Part shown: piece by piece, positions 27,713-55,059 of the stretch | Numbering within the stretch: position 1 is the stretch's first letter | Layout: each line of letters starts with the position of its first letter | NCBI RefSeq assembly: GCF_021347895.1 | Contig: NC_067135.1 | Coordinates: forward strand, 2,287,320 to 2,351,319 | Length of the DNA stretch: 64,000 bases | Reading direction: 5' to 3' | DNA from: Acanthochromis polyacanthus | Taxonomy: Eukaryota; Chordata; Actinopteri; Pomacentridae | The notes under the pieces: generated by a model | The model's input: only the letters and a program-made list of their open reading frames with translations | Database searches by the model: none | What the model was told of the DNA's origin: nothing | Position numbers and translations under genes: made by a program

Positions 27713-30700
27713 TTTAAAAACTATGTTAAAAATGAGGAGATAAATAAAAATGAATATGTTAAAAATAAGGAGACTAATGTGTAAATATTAAGAGGAATAA
27801 ATAAAAAAATACTAAATAAAAATAAATCTGTTAAAAATAACTACATAAATGTGCAAATATAAAGAGGAATAAATAAAAAAGAATTCTGTTGTGAAATAAG
27901 GAAATGTTAAATAAAGAAAAAAATGTGTTAAAAAAGTAAGGAAATAAATGCGTAACTATCAAGAGGTATAAATAAAATAACACCAAATAAAAAACAAATG
28001 TGTTTAAAAAATAAAGAAAGAAATGTAAATGTAAAGAGGAAAATATAATAAATAAATATGGAAATATAAAGGTTAATTTTGTCAGCTTTTCCCTTTTCCT
28101 TTTGTTTTCCATTTTTTGTTTTTTCACGTATTGACTACTCACCTGGACAGAAGCCCCGCCCACAGCCATTTGATTGACAGCTCAGTCCATCATGTAAAAG
28201 CAAAGGCAAAATGGAATGAAAAAGGAAAATTCACCTTCATATTTCCATATTTTATTTATTTCGACATTTGTTTTCATGAAATGTGAGTAAAATGCACAGA
28301 TTTCTGTCCAGTGATTCATTCTGTAGATGCAGATCAGAGCTATGTTATGTTTTATCAATTTGGCTGAATCATGTGGAGACACAAAGACGAGAAGTTTGGA
28401 ATAAAATCTAACATTTACTAACGTGTGTTTCAGCTGAAGACAAACGGATGGAAGGAGAGGCAGCGTTTAAACTGGGGCTGGCCTATCAGAGCGCAGGAGA
28501 GCACGAAGCTGCCAAACAGGTCGGTACAGGTGTTTAACGAGCAGTCGGTTTAACGAGCAGTCGGTTTAACGAGCAGTCGGTTTAACGAGCAGTCTGTTTA
28601 ACGAGCAGTCGGTTTACTAGAACAACACAATTCACTCCTTTGTTGTTTTTGACCCTCGTGTCGTCCTGTGGATCAAACTGACCTGTTTTAGTTTGAAAAT
28701 GTGGAGAAAACTTCTGATGTCCACATTTTCAACATTTTTTAGGAAATCTTTAAACATTTTTTGGTGGGAAAAAAAACAGCGAATTTCACTGGATTTTGGT
28801 TGATTTTATGTGAATGTTCTTAAAGAAAATATCAGAAGTTTTACTGATATATATGGAATCACTTTAGATATTTTTAGGATTTTTTGGAAGATTTTTTTTC
28901 TCATTTTTTGAAAAATATTTACAAGAATTTTCTTGCCAAATTTGGGGGATTTTTTTTTTTTAAATAAAACTTTGAAGGGAAACTTTTAAGGAATTATTGG
29001 AATTTTCTTCCTGAAGTTTTTGCAAATTTTCAGAAATTTTGGAGGTTTTTTTGCTGAATTTTTGGATTTTTTTTTCGGACAGGAAACAATATTTTTTGGT
29101 GCCTGTAAATGAAGACAACAGGAGGTTAAACTAAAGTCACTGAAATATTTTGGCTGAATTTAGAGACTTTTGTGTGTTTTCAGACCTGAGAATCTTTATT
29201 TGGACCTCAGATAAACAGCTGAAGGTTTTAGTCTTTTCATTCAGCTGGTTAGAAATAAAAGAGGTTTGATTATTTCCTGTTTGCTCATAAAATAATGTTT
29301 GTGCAGCACTTGAGCTCCTGCATGCAGATTTGTGGATCCCTGCAGGATTCAGACGGACTGACGAAGGCGTACAAGGCCATGGCCAGCTCTCTGCAGAGGT
29401 ACACACTGATGCTGAGCTTTTATTTCAGGATATTTGGATCTCCAGACGTTTATTGTTTATTGTGTTTACAGTGAAGGAAACACCGATGAAGCCATCCAAT
29501 GTCTGAAGAAGCTGGCTGATCTTTCTCGCAGCGATGGACTGCAGCACAATCTGGCTGAGAGCTTAATGAGTCTGGGAAACATCTACTACAGCAGGGTAAC
29601 AAACTATTATAACATAAAAAAAATACAGTAGAGATGGCAGAATAAAGGACTAAAGACAGAGAATATATGGTTTCATGGTGTGAGAACGCGTGTTCCTAAT
29701 ACTCATATGTGATATCCAGTTCAGTGTTCAGCTAGCTGTGCATTTAAAAAAAATCCTAACAGTGGCGGAGGGATTAAAACTGCAGTTATAACGTGTTTTA
29801 ATGAGACTTTTGTTGTCTAGTGTAACTTTCATCTGTAAAAAGTGTGTTATTAGCTGGGTTTCCATTACAGTTTTTCGCAAAATAAAGGCGATATTTCTAA
29901 AATTTCGACAAAGTATATTTGCGCTTTGAACGTGTTTCCATTGAAGGTTGTTCTGGGCAGAAGCATCGTAACTCTCGTAAAATATCATCCCGCGAGATTT
30001 CACTGCAGGAAGATGGACGCCCAAAACCTGTTTCTATCTCCTTCTAACACTCTGCATTCCTCTGCTGTTTGCTGTCTAGTATGGCAGTGATGTTTTTCTC
30101 AAGAATAATGGCAAGAAAAGTCTCTGTCTCCTCTTCTGTCCACACGTACCGCGCCATGTTTACTCCGATAGAACTGGTCATGTGACCAGGTACGTCACGT
30201 CCGGAGATGTAGAATTGCAGAAAAAGTGTTTCCGTTGCACTTTTGCGATATTTTTCAATATCGAAACATCTGAAAAACCACCTCATGAGAGCGTAAAAAC
30301 TTTTTCGCGATATTTTAGTCCTTTTTCGAAATTCACGTGTTTCCATTACCAGTTTTTTATTGCGCTATTTACATTTTGCGCATATCTAAGGGTAATGGAA
30401 ACCCAGCTATATATTCCCTTCAAAATCCACCTCTTTGCCATCTATCATTTGCACTGAAACAGCCAAAGACGATCCACTCATGCAAACTTAAACAGATAAA
30501 TGACAGGTGAGGGTTAATTTGTTTCTCTGCACGTTTCTCTGCAGCGTGAGCATCAGAGAGCTGCTGAGAACTTTCTGCAGGCTTACCAAGTTTACTGTAA
30601 CACTGGAGATGAAGCTCAGCTGCAGAAGGCTCAGGTACGTCTGGTAAACGTCACCTAGAAACTCAGTCACTGCTAGAAACGTGACTGCTGCTGTAGAACC

Positions 30701-30847
30701 TTTTGTAAGAAACATGAAGAAGCTCTTCCTGCTGATGTGAAGCGTTGTTTCCATCAGGTGATGGTGGCCACTGCTCGCGCTCAGTGCCTCATCAGAAAAC
30801 ACATCGTCCACCTTCAGACTGCTGCTGGAACCCCAGAACCTGAATAA
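23115..30847 (+). CDS. ttc29: tetratricopeptide repeat protein 29, 11 coding exons
   Basis: Coding exons: 23115-23170, 23425-23508 (or from 23428, tandem CAGCAG acceptor), 24557-24616, 24703-24860, 26572-26742, 26814-27023, 28434-28519, 29307-29398, 29472-29595, 30545-30634, 30758-30847. With the downstream acceptor the CDS is 1218 bases, 405 residues; human TTC29 is about 70 longer. TTC29 is a TPR protein of the sperm flagellar and ciliary axoneme; loss in people causes flagellar defects and infertility. Family anchors: VQLLQDGDHRSFSELF, PLEEQLDKLE with LSRAERAER, LRVHFYRRC, KRMEGEAAFKLGLAYQSAGE, AYKAMASSLQ and NTDEAIQCLKKLADLSR. At least three TPR units lie in the second half. The start ATG is the first in the exon after a repeat-derived acceptor. 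Introns hold a RecQ-bearing transposon (intron 4 of the coding series), AT satellites and a Harbinger-like MITE. Human N- and C-terminal extensions are missing. Confidence 0.93.
24050..24530. repeat. ACAAAATCAGCACAAAA minisatellite (ttc29 intron)
   Basis: Degenerate units with ACAAAATCAGCAC, AAAAGACACAAAATC and ATTACCACAAAA. The open frames are Lys/Thr/Gln-rich repeat translations. The array continues at 25090-25372 and 25957-26420. Confidence 0.85.
24975..25085 (-). repeat. dispersed repeat family (copy 2)
   Basis: Minus-strand fragment with the blocks CCTCCTAAATGTCATGA, CTGAAGAAGTTCTGAGGC and a GTTTTTATCAGAACTCAGA segment, matching the copy at 37540-37815. Confidence 0.55.
25090..25372. 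repeat. ACAAAATCAGCAC minisatellite, left part
   Basis: Same repeat as 24050-24530. It was split by insertion of the RecQ-carrying transposon at 25373-25947. Confidence 0.8.
25373..25947 (+). mobile_element. TIR transposon carrying a RecQ-helicase exon fragment (copy 2, intact ends)
   Basis: 575 bases with perfect 16-base inverted ends TAGCCTAGCCGCGCTA at 25373-25388 and 25932-25947, flanked by the 9-base direct repeat CAAAATCAG (25364-25372 and 25948-25956). The flank is itself a minisatellite containing that word, so the TSD length is uncertain. Inside, an open frame from about 25585 encodes LKLKFNLKDKQRTALKYFIE and LMPTGYGKSLIYQLAPL, the start of a RecQ-type helicase core including Walker A; the other helicase motifs are absent. 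No transposase is present, so it must be mobilised in trans. A related copy lies at 21327-21846. Confidence 0.8.
25585..25780 (+). pseudogene. RecQ-like helicase N-terminal core fragment
   Basis: About 65 residues resembling RecQ motif 0 (FNLKDKQRTALKYF) and motif I (MPTGYGKS). It opens without an ATG, and similarity to helicases stops after GKLMG, suggesting one captured exon. It cannot be an active helicase alone. Both copies in the window keep the frame open across this part. Confidence 0.7.
25957..26420. repeat. ACAAAATCAGCAC minisatellite, right part
   Basis: Continuation of the array interrupted at 25373-25947. Units include AAAATTACCACAAAA and AAATCAGCACAAAAA. Confidence 0.8.
27090..28060. 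repeat. AT-rich satellite with (AT)n tracts (ttc29 intron)
   Basis: Tandem units of about 40-60 bases based on TTAAAAATGAGGAGATAAAT and AAATAATAAATAAAAAACTA. They are punctuated by pure (AT)n at about 27239-27270, 27428-27488 and 27657-27693, the last followed by a T run. Confidence 0.85.
28532..28617. repeat. 16-bp tandem repeat TTTAACGAGCAGTCGG
   Basis: About five copies starting 12 bases after the 5' splice site of the ttc29 exon 28434-28519. One unit has CTG instead of CGG. Confidence 0.9.
28700..29110. other. T-rich degenerate repeat stretch
   Basis: Poly-T-interrupted sequence with recurrent GAATTTTTGG- and GGAATTTTC-like words. No gene or transposon end is seen. It lies in a ttc29 intron. 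Confidence 0.5.
29853..30407. mobile_element. MITE, PIF/Harbinger-ISL2EU-like, TA target site
   Basis: Inverted ends GCTGGGTTTCCATTAC and GTAATGGAAACCCAGC are flanked by TA on both sides (29851-29852, 30408-30409). The minus strand carries a Myb/SANT-like remnant (MARYVWTEEETETFLAIILE, then NITAILDSKQQRN), the type of DNA-binding protein carried by Harbinger relatives. The interior is also inverted-repeat-rich (GTGTTTCCATT words on both arms). It lies in a ttc29 intron. Confidence 0.7.
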
Positions 30848-31007
30848 AGACCGCAGACTGAACCTGAAGCTGTAAAGAAACCAGAGTTACTTCTGACGCC
30901 TGCATCACAGTGCTGCTACATGTGTTCTGTTCATTTATATGATAGCATTTTAGTCAAAGCCAACCTGGATTTGTTCTTTTTAACGGATCTGAGTTTACCT
31001 CCTGTTC

Positions 31008-31013
31008 ATTAAA
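31008..31013 (+). promoter_or_regulatory. ttc29: candidate poly(A) signal of ttc29
   Basis: ATTAAA 161 bases after the stop, followed by a GT-rich stretch at about 31046-31080. An AATAAA at 30843-30848 overlaps the stop codon itself and is a less likely site. Confidence 0.45.
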
Positions 31014-31172
31014 CACAATCTGTTCTGACTAGATGAAAACAAAGAAAGTCTCTGTTGTGTTTAGGTTGGTTTTTGTTTTCATGTTCCTCTACTCCCTCTT
31101 TTTGCTCTCATAGTTTCTTTTCAGTGTGTCTGAGGGTGTTCTGACTGTAAGAGAAGAACTGGACTCTCTAAG

Positions 31173-32721
31173 GCAGGACTGTCAAACTCATGTTGGTCCA
31201 GGCGCTGCATACGGACCAGTAAACTTATAGCAGAATTACTGAGAAGTAACAATAAGTCCAAGTTTTTATGACGTTTTAGTGCAAAGGAGAAAAATCTTTA
31301 TATGTAATGAACTGTCCTTTAAAAAATTATATTAGAAACAACCAGAGATTAAAGTAAGTGTAATTTCAACAACACTATGACTCAGTTTAACATTTATTTG
31401 TGTGCATTACAGCTGATCACAGTGGTTGTACAATGGCACAACATATTTACTCACACGTATGTGGAACTTAAAAACATAGTCCTGGAGTTTAAAAAAATCT
31501 AACTTATCAAGATATAGAAACTTTTTGAAGTCCGTTTTCCACATCTGGAAAGTAATTGAACACCTAAATGAACTCTGCACACCTTTAAATCTGAAGCAGC
31601 AGCTGTTTTATACAGCAACTGAGGTCAACTGTTTGTTTTTCCCTATAGGGCAACAATGTTTAAAGCAGCATTTTACAGGATTTATTCTTGCTCCTATTTG
31701 CTCCTGAAACTTGACATCTTTTAGCCTGCACAAGTGCATCAGTACCAGGCATCGTGTCCTGAGCAGCAGCAGCTTCAGCAGGTCAGTGAAGAGCTTATGT
31801 GTTTTATTTATGTTCATTACTGAGAGAACTTGCTCACAAAGATAGGCCTCAACTCCTGCACTAAAACTCACCAATACAGAATATGGGACTGCAAGTAGCC
31901 CCCACATATATGACGACAAGAAATTTAATCTTCAATGACACTCTAAGACTCAGCATAACAAAAAATACACCTTCCAAAGACAACTGACAAAACAGAAGAT
32001 AAATAAATTGTTAGCAGACTTGAGGAAACAACACTCTACTTTCAGAGTCTTGAGGTCAGTGATGCTGCAGTAAAAGCCAGATCACTACCAAACATTTGCC
32101 AACATCTGCTTTTTCTATCTGGACACCTTCAGCATACAGTTCTTCAGAAACTCTCCCTGAGTAAAAGGCCTGTTTGGCTGTCTCTTCTGTCACAATAAAG
32201 CTTACTTTCACTTTGTTTTCACTCTGCTGACATGTCACATTCTACTTTCTGCAGCTTCTGGTCTGCATGCAGGTTTTTCAGCTTGTCCTGATGTTTTGGC
32301 TCAAAGTGCCATCTTAGATTAAATTCCTTAATTACAGCCACATTAGCTCCACAAATAAAACACACAGTTTTACCGGCAATGTCAACATACATAAACTCAG
32401 CCTCCCATCGCTTTGAAAGGCTCTGTTTGCAGAATCAGCTTTTCTTTTCCACCTTTGTTAAGGGCTAGCTTTGACATTACGATAAGGTTGGACACATTAA
32501 CAGACACTTGACTTGAATGATGCAGAAATGTTCCCAGGCAACCTATCATTCAACAAGGCAGCTGTTGCACTGCATTATGGGATCTGTAGTTTGTGTGTTA
32601 TCAGTGTTTCATATCATCAGGCCATTAATAATAATAAATCAATGTACAATGATCTCACAGACCAGATATAAATATATTACAGGCCAGATATGGCCCACAG
32701 GCCTTGAGTTTAACACATGTA
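31173..32721 (-). mobile_element. internally deleted hAT (Charlie-like) element
   Basis: The left end GCAGGACTGTCAAACTCATG and the right end, reverse-complemented, ACATGTGTTAAACTCAAGGCC are degenerate TIRs of the Charlie type. CTCTAAG flanks both sides (31166-31172 and 32722-32728), 7 of 8 bases of a hAT TSD. Minus-strand transposase remnants are described at 31710-32402. Confidence 0.75.
31710..32402 (-). pseudogene. hAT transposase remnant (BED finger and C-terminal dimerisation part)
   Basis: Reading leftward on the minus strand, VDIAGKTVCFICGANVAVIK and NLRWHFEPKH look like a BED/C2H2-type finger near the transposase N-terminus (about 32260-32402). VKVSFIVTEETAKQ follows in a shifted frame after a stop. 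LCEQVLSVMNINKT at about 31820-31840 resembles the hAT C-terminal dimerisation motif, as in GTF2IRD2-type Charlie8 proteins. The catalytic middle is missing and frames are broken. Confidence 0.65.
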
Positions 32722-33126
32722 CTCTAAGAGCATATTTTGACTCTCTAAGACAATAACTTCATTTTCTAGGGACCTGGCTTCACTCTGTAGGGGCGTGGCC
32801 TACACTAGAGGCATTTATTTATCATAATATGCTGCCATTTATTAAATCATGACCAGAAAACTAAATAATTGATTTTTTTATTTGTGCACCACAATTAGTG
32901 AGGCAAATATCAACTTCTTTTACGGTAATTGCAGCAAAATGTGCTGCGCCTCTCCTGCAGTCTTTACGGCTTCGTCATGACCCACGTGCCCGGAAGTAGA
33001 TCCGGGTGTTGTGCATAGTGACAGAAAAAGCTCCAGAGAAGAAGAGGAAGCGGAGTTATGGAAAGTTGGCTCCAGCTGTAGAGACGGGAGGCCGGCGGGG
33101 AGCTCCGGAGCCCCGGCAGCTGAAAC

Positions 33127-45489
<12,363 letters not shown>

Positions 45490-46038
45490 CGTTGACGAAT
45501 CGAAGCTTCAGCGTCGCTGTGAAACCTTTGGGACTGCGGCGGAGGGATACATTAGTGCCTTATTACAACCAATCAACACAGACCTCAGTGCCGCCTCCAC
45601 ATTTCTGCTACAAAAAGAAACTCGTATTTCCACATTTTATATTTAAAAGAAGCACATGTTTTATTTTTATATGGACTATCTGCAAATTCCTACAAACTGA
45701 GGATGGCTGTGCTTTTCTTTTTGGGTTTGAGAATCTTACCGGGAGTTCTGGGACCATCTTCTTATTTTTCTACTCTCAGCTCACTGCTACTGCCAGAAAG
45801 TGATGTTTGTGACTTTATCGTGTGTCACTCGCTGTATTGTCTGACATTAATATACAGTATAATCAGAGCTGTTTGGGTTTATGACCTCCTGAAATTGCTC
45901 GTGTGTCTGTAGAAAGAGTCCTGTGGTGAGGAGACGGTGAACTGGTGCTCTGTCCGACAGGTCAACAGCATGAAGGTGGCGGTAGGAAGTCTGATCTGAC
46001 CAAGTCTGTGGTCCACAAGGGCATTTTTAACTTGGACC

Positions 46039-46044
46039 AATAAA
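46039..46044 (+). promoter_or_regulatory. slc10a7: candidate poly(A) signal of slc10a7
   Basis: AATAAA 550 bases after the stop codon on the sense strand. The 3' UTR between them has no repeats. Confidence 0.45.
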
Positions 46045-46089
46045 GAGAGCAGAAAAAACACAAGTCTTCAGTGAAATCAGGCTCTAAAT

Positions 46090-47000
46090 GTTCGTCTATA
46101 TGCAGACGATACTCTGTTATACATAGCTAACATGTTCCACAAACCAAAGTCTGGTTTAAAGATGTTCTGATTTTACTGAAACAAGGATCTGTTAGAACAC
46201 GCTGGAACCAGATTTCCGTATTCAGACACAGGATAGTAAATGCATCATCATCAGAACCAAATATACATCTGTATGTAGACGATACTGTGTTCTCAGTAAG
46301 TTAGGAAGTTTCTTTGTTCCGCCAACAAAAGTCCGGTTTAAAGACATTGATGTTCTGATTTCATTGAAAAAATGTGATCTGTTGGAACCAGCTGGAACCA
46401 GATTACCATATTTAGAGGCAGGACAGTGAATGCATCATCATCAGAACCAAATATGCACCTGTATGTAGACGATACTCTTTTCTCAGTAAGTCATGAAATG
46501 TCTTCGTTCCGCTAACCAAAGTCCGGTTTAAAGATGTGGATGTTCTGTAAATGTGATCCGACTGGATTTTGCTAAAACAATCTCATCTGCTGGAAGTAGT
46601 TGAAGTTCTGGAGCCAGATTATCGTGTTCAAATGCAGGACAGTGAATGCATCATCATCAGATCCAAGTATACATCTCTATGTAGACGATACTCTGTTCTC
46701 AGTAAGCTATGAAGTTTCTTGGTTCCACCAACCAAAGTCTGGTTTAAAGACATTGAGGTTCCGATTTTACTGGAAAAGATGATCTGTTAGAACCGGCTGG
46801 AAACAGATTCCTCTATTCAGACACAGGACAGTGAATGCAACCAAAGTCCAGTTTAAAGATGTGGATGTTCTGTAAACATTCTTGGCTTCGTGATCCATCT
46901 GGATTTTGCTGAAACAATCTGAACCAGTTGAAGTTCTGGAACCAGATTACCGTATTCAGAGGCCTGACAGTGAATGCATCATCACCAGAACCCATCAGAT
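46090..47000 (+). repeat. tandem ~190-bp repeat with a reverse-transcriptase-like YADDT motif
   Basis: Units start at about 46090, 46242, 46432, 46649 and 46839 (partial), each ending GGACAGTGAATG and restarting CATCATCATCAGA. The first unit reads LNVRLYADDTLLYIAN, resembling the catalytic YxDD core of LINE reverse transcriptases; later units read LYVDDT with stops soon after. No other RT motif is visible, so LINE origin is a suggestion only. Confidence 0.6.
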
Positions 47001-47468
47001 GTGGAGCTGCATCGGATTGTTACTATCCAGACCAGAACCACAGTGTTTCCTCTATGGACCAATCTGACATTAATAAGGGCAGGACTTTGCTCAGGGGCAC
47101 TCAGGAAGCATCTCTGTATGTTTCTTCTTTCACTACCGGCCTTATATTCTCTGGTGTTTCTGATTCTGGACACCTTCATTGACAGTTAGAGGACTCTGGT
47201 AATCAACTCAGCTGATTGGGTTTCTGTAGCAGCAGGAGATGACTTTAGTTCTGACAGCTTCCTGAACAACCACTGCTAGTTGTAGCGCTGCTGGTTGTGT
47301 TAGTTAGGATGAAGTCCAGCCTGTGAACCACCCGGTTACCCAGTCTATCTGAGGGTTGATTTGTTTGTTGACCTGCTCTCAACGAACTCTAGTTGCCTTC
47401 CAGGATTGATCCATTATTTTATGCGTCAGGAGGAATAGACTACCTGTAACTCCTCTGTGTTTTTACAG

Positions 47469-47706
47469 CTTTGGACCGGTCCAACCTGACAGAGGCTGTT
47501 AGGTCTGATTTATTTGATGCTTACCAAACGTTTACTGGTGTCGACTCCAAACTAATGGACATCGTGTTGAAGAAGTTCAAACAGGCGGTTTATCACAACT
47601 CAGCCAACAGTTGGGTTCTTCCATCTGAAATCATCAGAGACCTTCTGTTGGACCCTTTTTCATTTGCTTTAATATATCAATCTAAAATTTCCCAATTCTC
47701 TTTATA
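47469..47706 (+). other. unrecognised exon-like open frame
   Basis: An open frame of 78 codons follows a good acceptor (GTTTTTACAG ending at 47468). It begins near LDRSNLTEAVRSDLFDAYQ and continues KLMDIVLKKFKQAVYHNS. Composition looks protein-like, but I do not recognise a family and see no paired exon. It may be a transposon or gene fragment. Confidence 0.25.
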
Positions 47707-47709
47707 AAT

Positions 47710-49500
47710 ATCCAGAGTTAATGTTAAGAAGTGGATCAGTGTTTCCCAAAGTCCAACATGACAAATGTCTCATTTTGTTGAAGATGTTCAGAAGTCTGGC
47801 TGTCACCCTGAGGGCATTTTAAACTCTGGAGTTTGATAATTGCACTTTTTAAAAAAAAAAATTGATTTCAGCTGCAGTGGAAACAAGCTGTGACTAATTT
47901 ATTGAACTAGTTAACAGACAGTGGATTGTTTTAACACCCAAGTCCAGTATTTGCTCTTTTAGCTCATTTTTTTGAAACGACCTCATCGGATTTTTCACGT
48001 TTCTGACTTCTTGAGTCCGTTACTGTGGAGCGTTTTGGAGCTTTTACAGCTTAAATGTCTTTATATTGGTCGTCCAGGTAACAGTTGAGTTTACAGTCTT
48101 TCCCGGTTTACAGTGTGATTGTTTTACCTGAACTTTATGTGGGGAACAAAGACAGCGAGTCGATGTGTGGGTCTGTTCTTGTACTTGCTGATTAAAAAAT
48201 ATGAAGAAATGAACACCAAAAATTTTTTCTTTTTTCTGTAGCACACTGCCACCTTCTGGACTGGTACGGTAACAGCAGGGGTTTTAATCGGTTTGCAATA
48301 ATGTGATAACTGCACTGTTTTTATTCTATTAATCCTAAGTCCTCAGTAACTTACAGATAAACTCTGGAATAAATCCTGTGTTTGTTCTCTGACCAAACGT
48401 TTCGCTCTGGCAGATCATTAGCTCCTCTGACCCGACTCTTCTGGACAGATGGCTCTTCTGTCACATCGTTTGGAAGCAGGAATGAAAACGTGAGACTGTG
48501 GACGTCCTGCCAGCTCGCCGAGGCTTTGTGCTGCTTTTAACACAGAAACCAAACCAGAGTCGGTAACAGAAGCAGCTCTGCTTTTTATATGGCCTCAAAC
48601 TGCACCAGATAAAGAAATACGCAGAGAATAGTGCTGAAAATATACTTTATTATCAAAGCATTCACATGACCTAGTATGACAAATCAAGGTCAGTGGATAG
48701 TAGTTTGACCTCTTTGTAAAAAACAAATCTAAATATTAGTAAAGCAAATCAGCGTACATGTTCTTCTCTTATACAAATCTAAATAATCAGTCCCAGAGAT
48801 GGACTTTCGTCAAATATGGACTTTTCGTAAACATAAAACTCAGTATCCACCAAATGGTGTTCGTCATTGCGTCCTCCTTGGTAGATTACCTTTTTGACAT
48901 GTGAAGACAGATTGTAGTTTTAGTTAATTGATTATATTGGGAGCAAAACATCCTCAGAGTCTGAAATATTTGGCCAAGAGCTTTAGCTGAGCACAGATTG
49001 ACAATCTGGAAAAGATTTTTCTCACTGTAGAAGCTGCAAACAGATAAAGACCTAACACTGTGGCCCCAAGTTCAAGGTTTAAATGATTCATCCTCCACAG
49101 CGTTATTGTGCTCAGTAAATATCAGGTTCAGGTTGGCCTAAATTGTGACCAAATGTGATTCATCCTCTGAGGATCATGAACATCCACAGACAGTTTCACA
49201 GTTAAAGTTACCAAAGATTTATCTGCTGAACAAAAACTAAACGTCTGTGGGTCATGAAACTTTGACGAGATCTCAGTCTGAACAGCAAAACACATTGGCT
49301 TCAAAAATGCGCGTTGTATATGTAAAAAACATTTTGTTTCATTCATTTACTGTCATTATGATTTTAGAATACTGCCAGATAGCTTAGCTTAAACGCTAAC
49401 CAGAAACACATGCTAAGCTAGGAAGCTATAAGTTTAACCTTCATACTATGAATACTTTCAGAGGTAAAGGAACTTGAAGTACATAGAGATGCGTCCAAAC
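47710..49500. other. intergenic region between slc10a7 and reeld1
   Basis: Mixed-composition DNA without a recognised gene. The convergent genes slc10a7 and reeld1 meet here, so part may be reeld1 3' UTR. A minus-strand AATAAA lies at 48646-48651. No LSM6-like exon was found by eye, although human LSM6 lies near here. Confidence 0.4.
48646..48651 (-). promoter_or_regulatory. reeld1: possible poly(A) signal of reeld1
   Basis: Minus-strand AATAAA 1.17 kb past the reeld1 stop. The distance is long, so the assignment is weak. Confidence 0.25.
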
Positions 49501-49504
49501 TTAT

Positions 49505-49700
49505 TAATGGACTTTTTCCATCATTTCTGAGCTTCATCAGTGCAGCAGACAGACACATGACATTTTAGGATGAACAAAACTGTTGAAAACTGCATCCAAA
49601 TCAGTTTTACATCCTGACCCCAGGCGTCACAATCAAAAGAATAAATCTGTTTTTTGCTTAGCATCAATGTTACTTCTTCATTGTACAGCCAGAAGCTAAA
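49505..49700 (-). repeat. dispersed repeat family (copy 4)
   Basis: Minus-strand copy with CTGATGAAGCTCAGAAATG, ATGGAAAAAGTCC and the CCTAAAATGTCATG block, matching the copies at 2566 and 37540. Confidence 0.55.
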
Positions 49701-49815
49701 ATGTCTGAAAAAGTAACTATAAGTGTGAAATTTGGGCCCACCTCTATGTACTTCAAGAGCCTGAAAGAAGGTTAAACTATCCATTTTGGTGTCAGACTGT
49801 GTTGTCAGTCTTCTT

Positions 49816-53352
<3,537 letters not shown>

Positions 53353-53459
53353 CTAAACACACACGGATTTTATGTTTATGCCAATTAAAAAGAAGAGACA
53401 GAAAGTCTGAATACATGAAAATACAAGTTAAAGGACGTTCTGAGCACAGATTAGTGAGG

Positions 53460-53810
53460 AACCAAAAGTCAGGGGTCAAAATGAGGCACAAAGAGACATA
53501 AAAGAGCCAAAATAGCTACAAAAGATCATAGAGAAGCACCAACATGAGACACAAAATGACCAAAAATGCCGGAAACCACAAACAGATGAAAAATGACCAA
53601 TATGAAATGCAACATCAGCCTCAAGATGAAAAATGCAGCAACAAAGATGCATAAAATGTCAAATATGAAACAAAAACTGACTACAAAGAGACGTAAAACT
53701 GCTGCATATGTGTATAAAGCAACAAAAACGGCACAACACAATCAAATTTGATGCAAAATCTACAGAAAGACATGCCAAACAGATGCAAAATGACCAAAAT
53801 AAGTCACCAA
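53460..53810. repeat. ACAAAATGACCAAAA minisatellite upstream of reeld1
   Basis: Degenerate units with GAGACACAAAATGACCAA, GATGCAAAATGACC and similar words, starting about 110 bases upstream of the reeld1 ATG. Confidence 0.75.
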
Positions 53811-53819
53811 AAACAGTCA

Positions 53820-55050
53820 GAAAAGAGATCCTCAGTGTTTCCGCAGAGCAGAGATTAAACTAATTTAATCCATAAATAGTTAAATATCTACACTATGTGG
53901 AGCCTCCGTTGTTTTCAGTGTTGGTAACATCTATAGAAACACATCGATTCAGGTTTTTGTGTTATTTTTCCATCATTCTATCCTGACAGAAGACGAATTC
54001 TCTCTCCTTCCATAGAGTTTCAGGAGTTTATGTTACAGAGAAAAATGAACCATGGTGAAGAAAAATGAGACGGAAACAGTCAAACATGGAGAAGAACACA
54101 TCGTATAATTATGTACAAATAAAAACAAACACAGAAAGACATTAAATGACCCGTCTAAGAATAAATGTGAGGTTTTCTTGCCATTTTTTGTCATTTTGGT
54201 TCAGAAAAACACCTTGTTTTATTGTTTATTTTACATTTTTGTCCACACAAGAATAATTTAATGTTTGAAATGTGTTTATTTTTCATTTTGTAGCAGATTT
54301 TGAACAATTTGATGATTGAAAAAGAATGAAAAAGATTTAATAAATGATTAAACACAGCTGATAAACGATAAAGATAATAGATTAGTAACGGATGGATCGC
54401 TGTTTCTTTTTGTGTAAATTGATTGAATAATTCTCACCCTGAAGCTGTTTCGGTTCATCCTGCAGCTCAGAATCATTGAACTGAACCGAGAGTTTGTTGT
54501 GAGAGGATTTAGAGTTTCAGGATGTGGAGGGAGGAGGAGGAGGAGCGTAGAACCAGAACACGTAGAGCTGCAGGTTACAGCCTCACAGAGTTTATGGTTT
54601 TATTTACTGAAAATGATGCGTCCGCCTCAGTTATTTAACAAGTGCTAGTTTTGCCTCTTTTATGAGTATAAATTGATTTAACCAGTTTAAAAGTGGAAAA
54701 AGGTTTAATATTTGAATATATGGCTTGAAAATGAAATGTGTTCCTTTCCTTCTCTTATTATTATTATTTTAATTTGAAATAATCGTTTACATTATTGAAG
54801 TAGAAATATTACATTCTTCATACAGGCTTCTGAGGAACATTTCTAGTAGAAAATGGTAGATTTATGTGCAGATTTTCTAATTTAAAAAAAAGAAGAAAAC
54901 AGCAAAAAATTCACAATGTTACAGTGCTGAGAGGTCATCTGAGAATATTTCAGTCTTCAGATCATTTTTTTTGTTTAAAGCCAAAATAAACGACCTGGAC
55001 GAGAAGAAAACCTTCGTATTTAACACTTAATATTACATTTCTTGCTGCTT
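53820..55050. other. reeld1-znf827 spacer, nothing recognised
   Basis: AT-rich single-copy-looking DNA with a short purine run (GGAGGAGGAGGAGGAG) at about 54530. No exon or transposon end is seen. Confidence 0.4.
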
Positions 55051-55059
55051 TTTTCAATT

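Noticed and set aside
45490..49815. Possible lsm6 gene, expected here from human synteny
   Set aside because: No Sm-fold motif or LSM6-like peptide was seen on either strand by eye; short exons could be missed.
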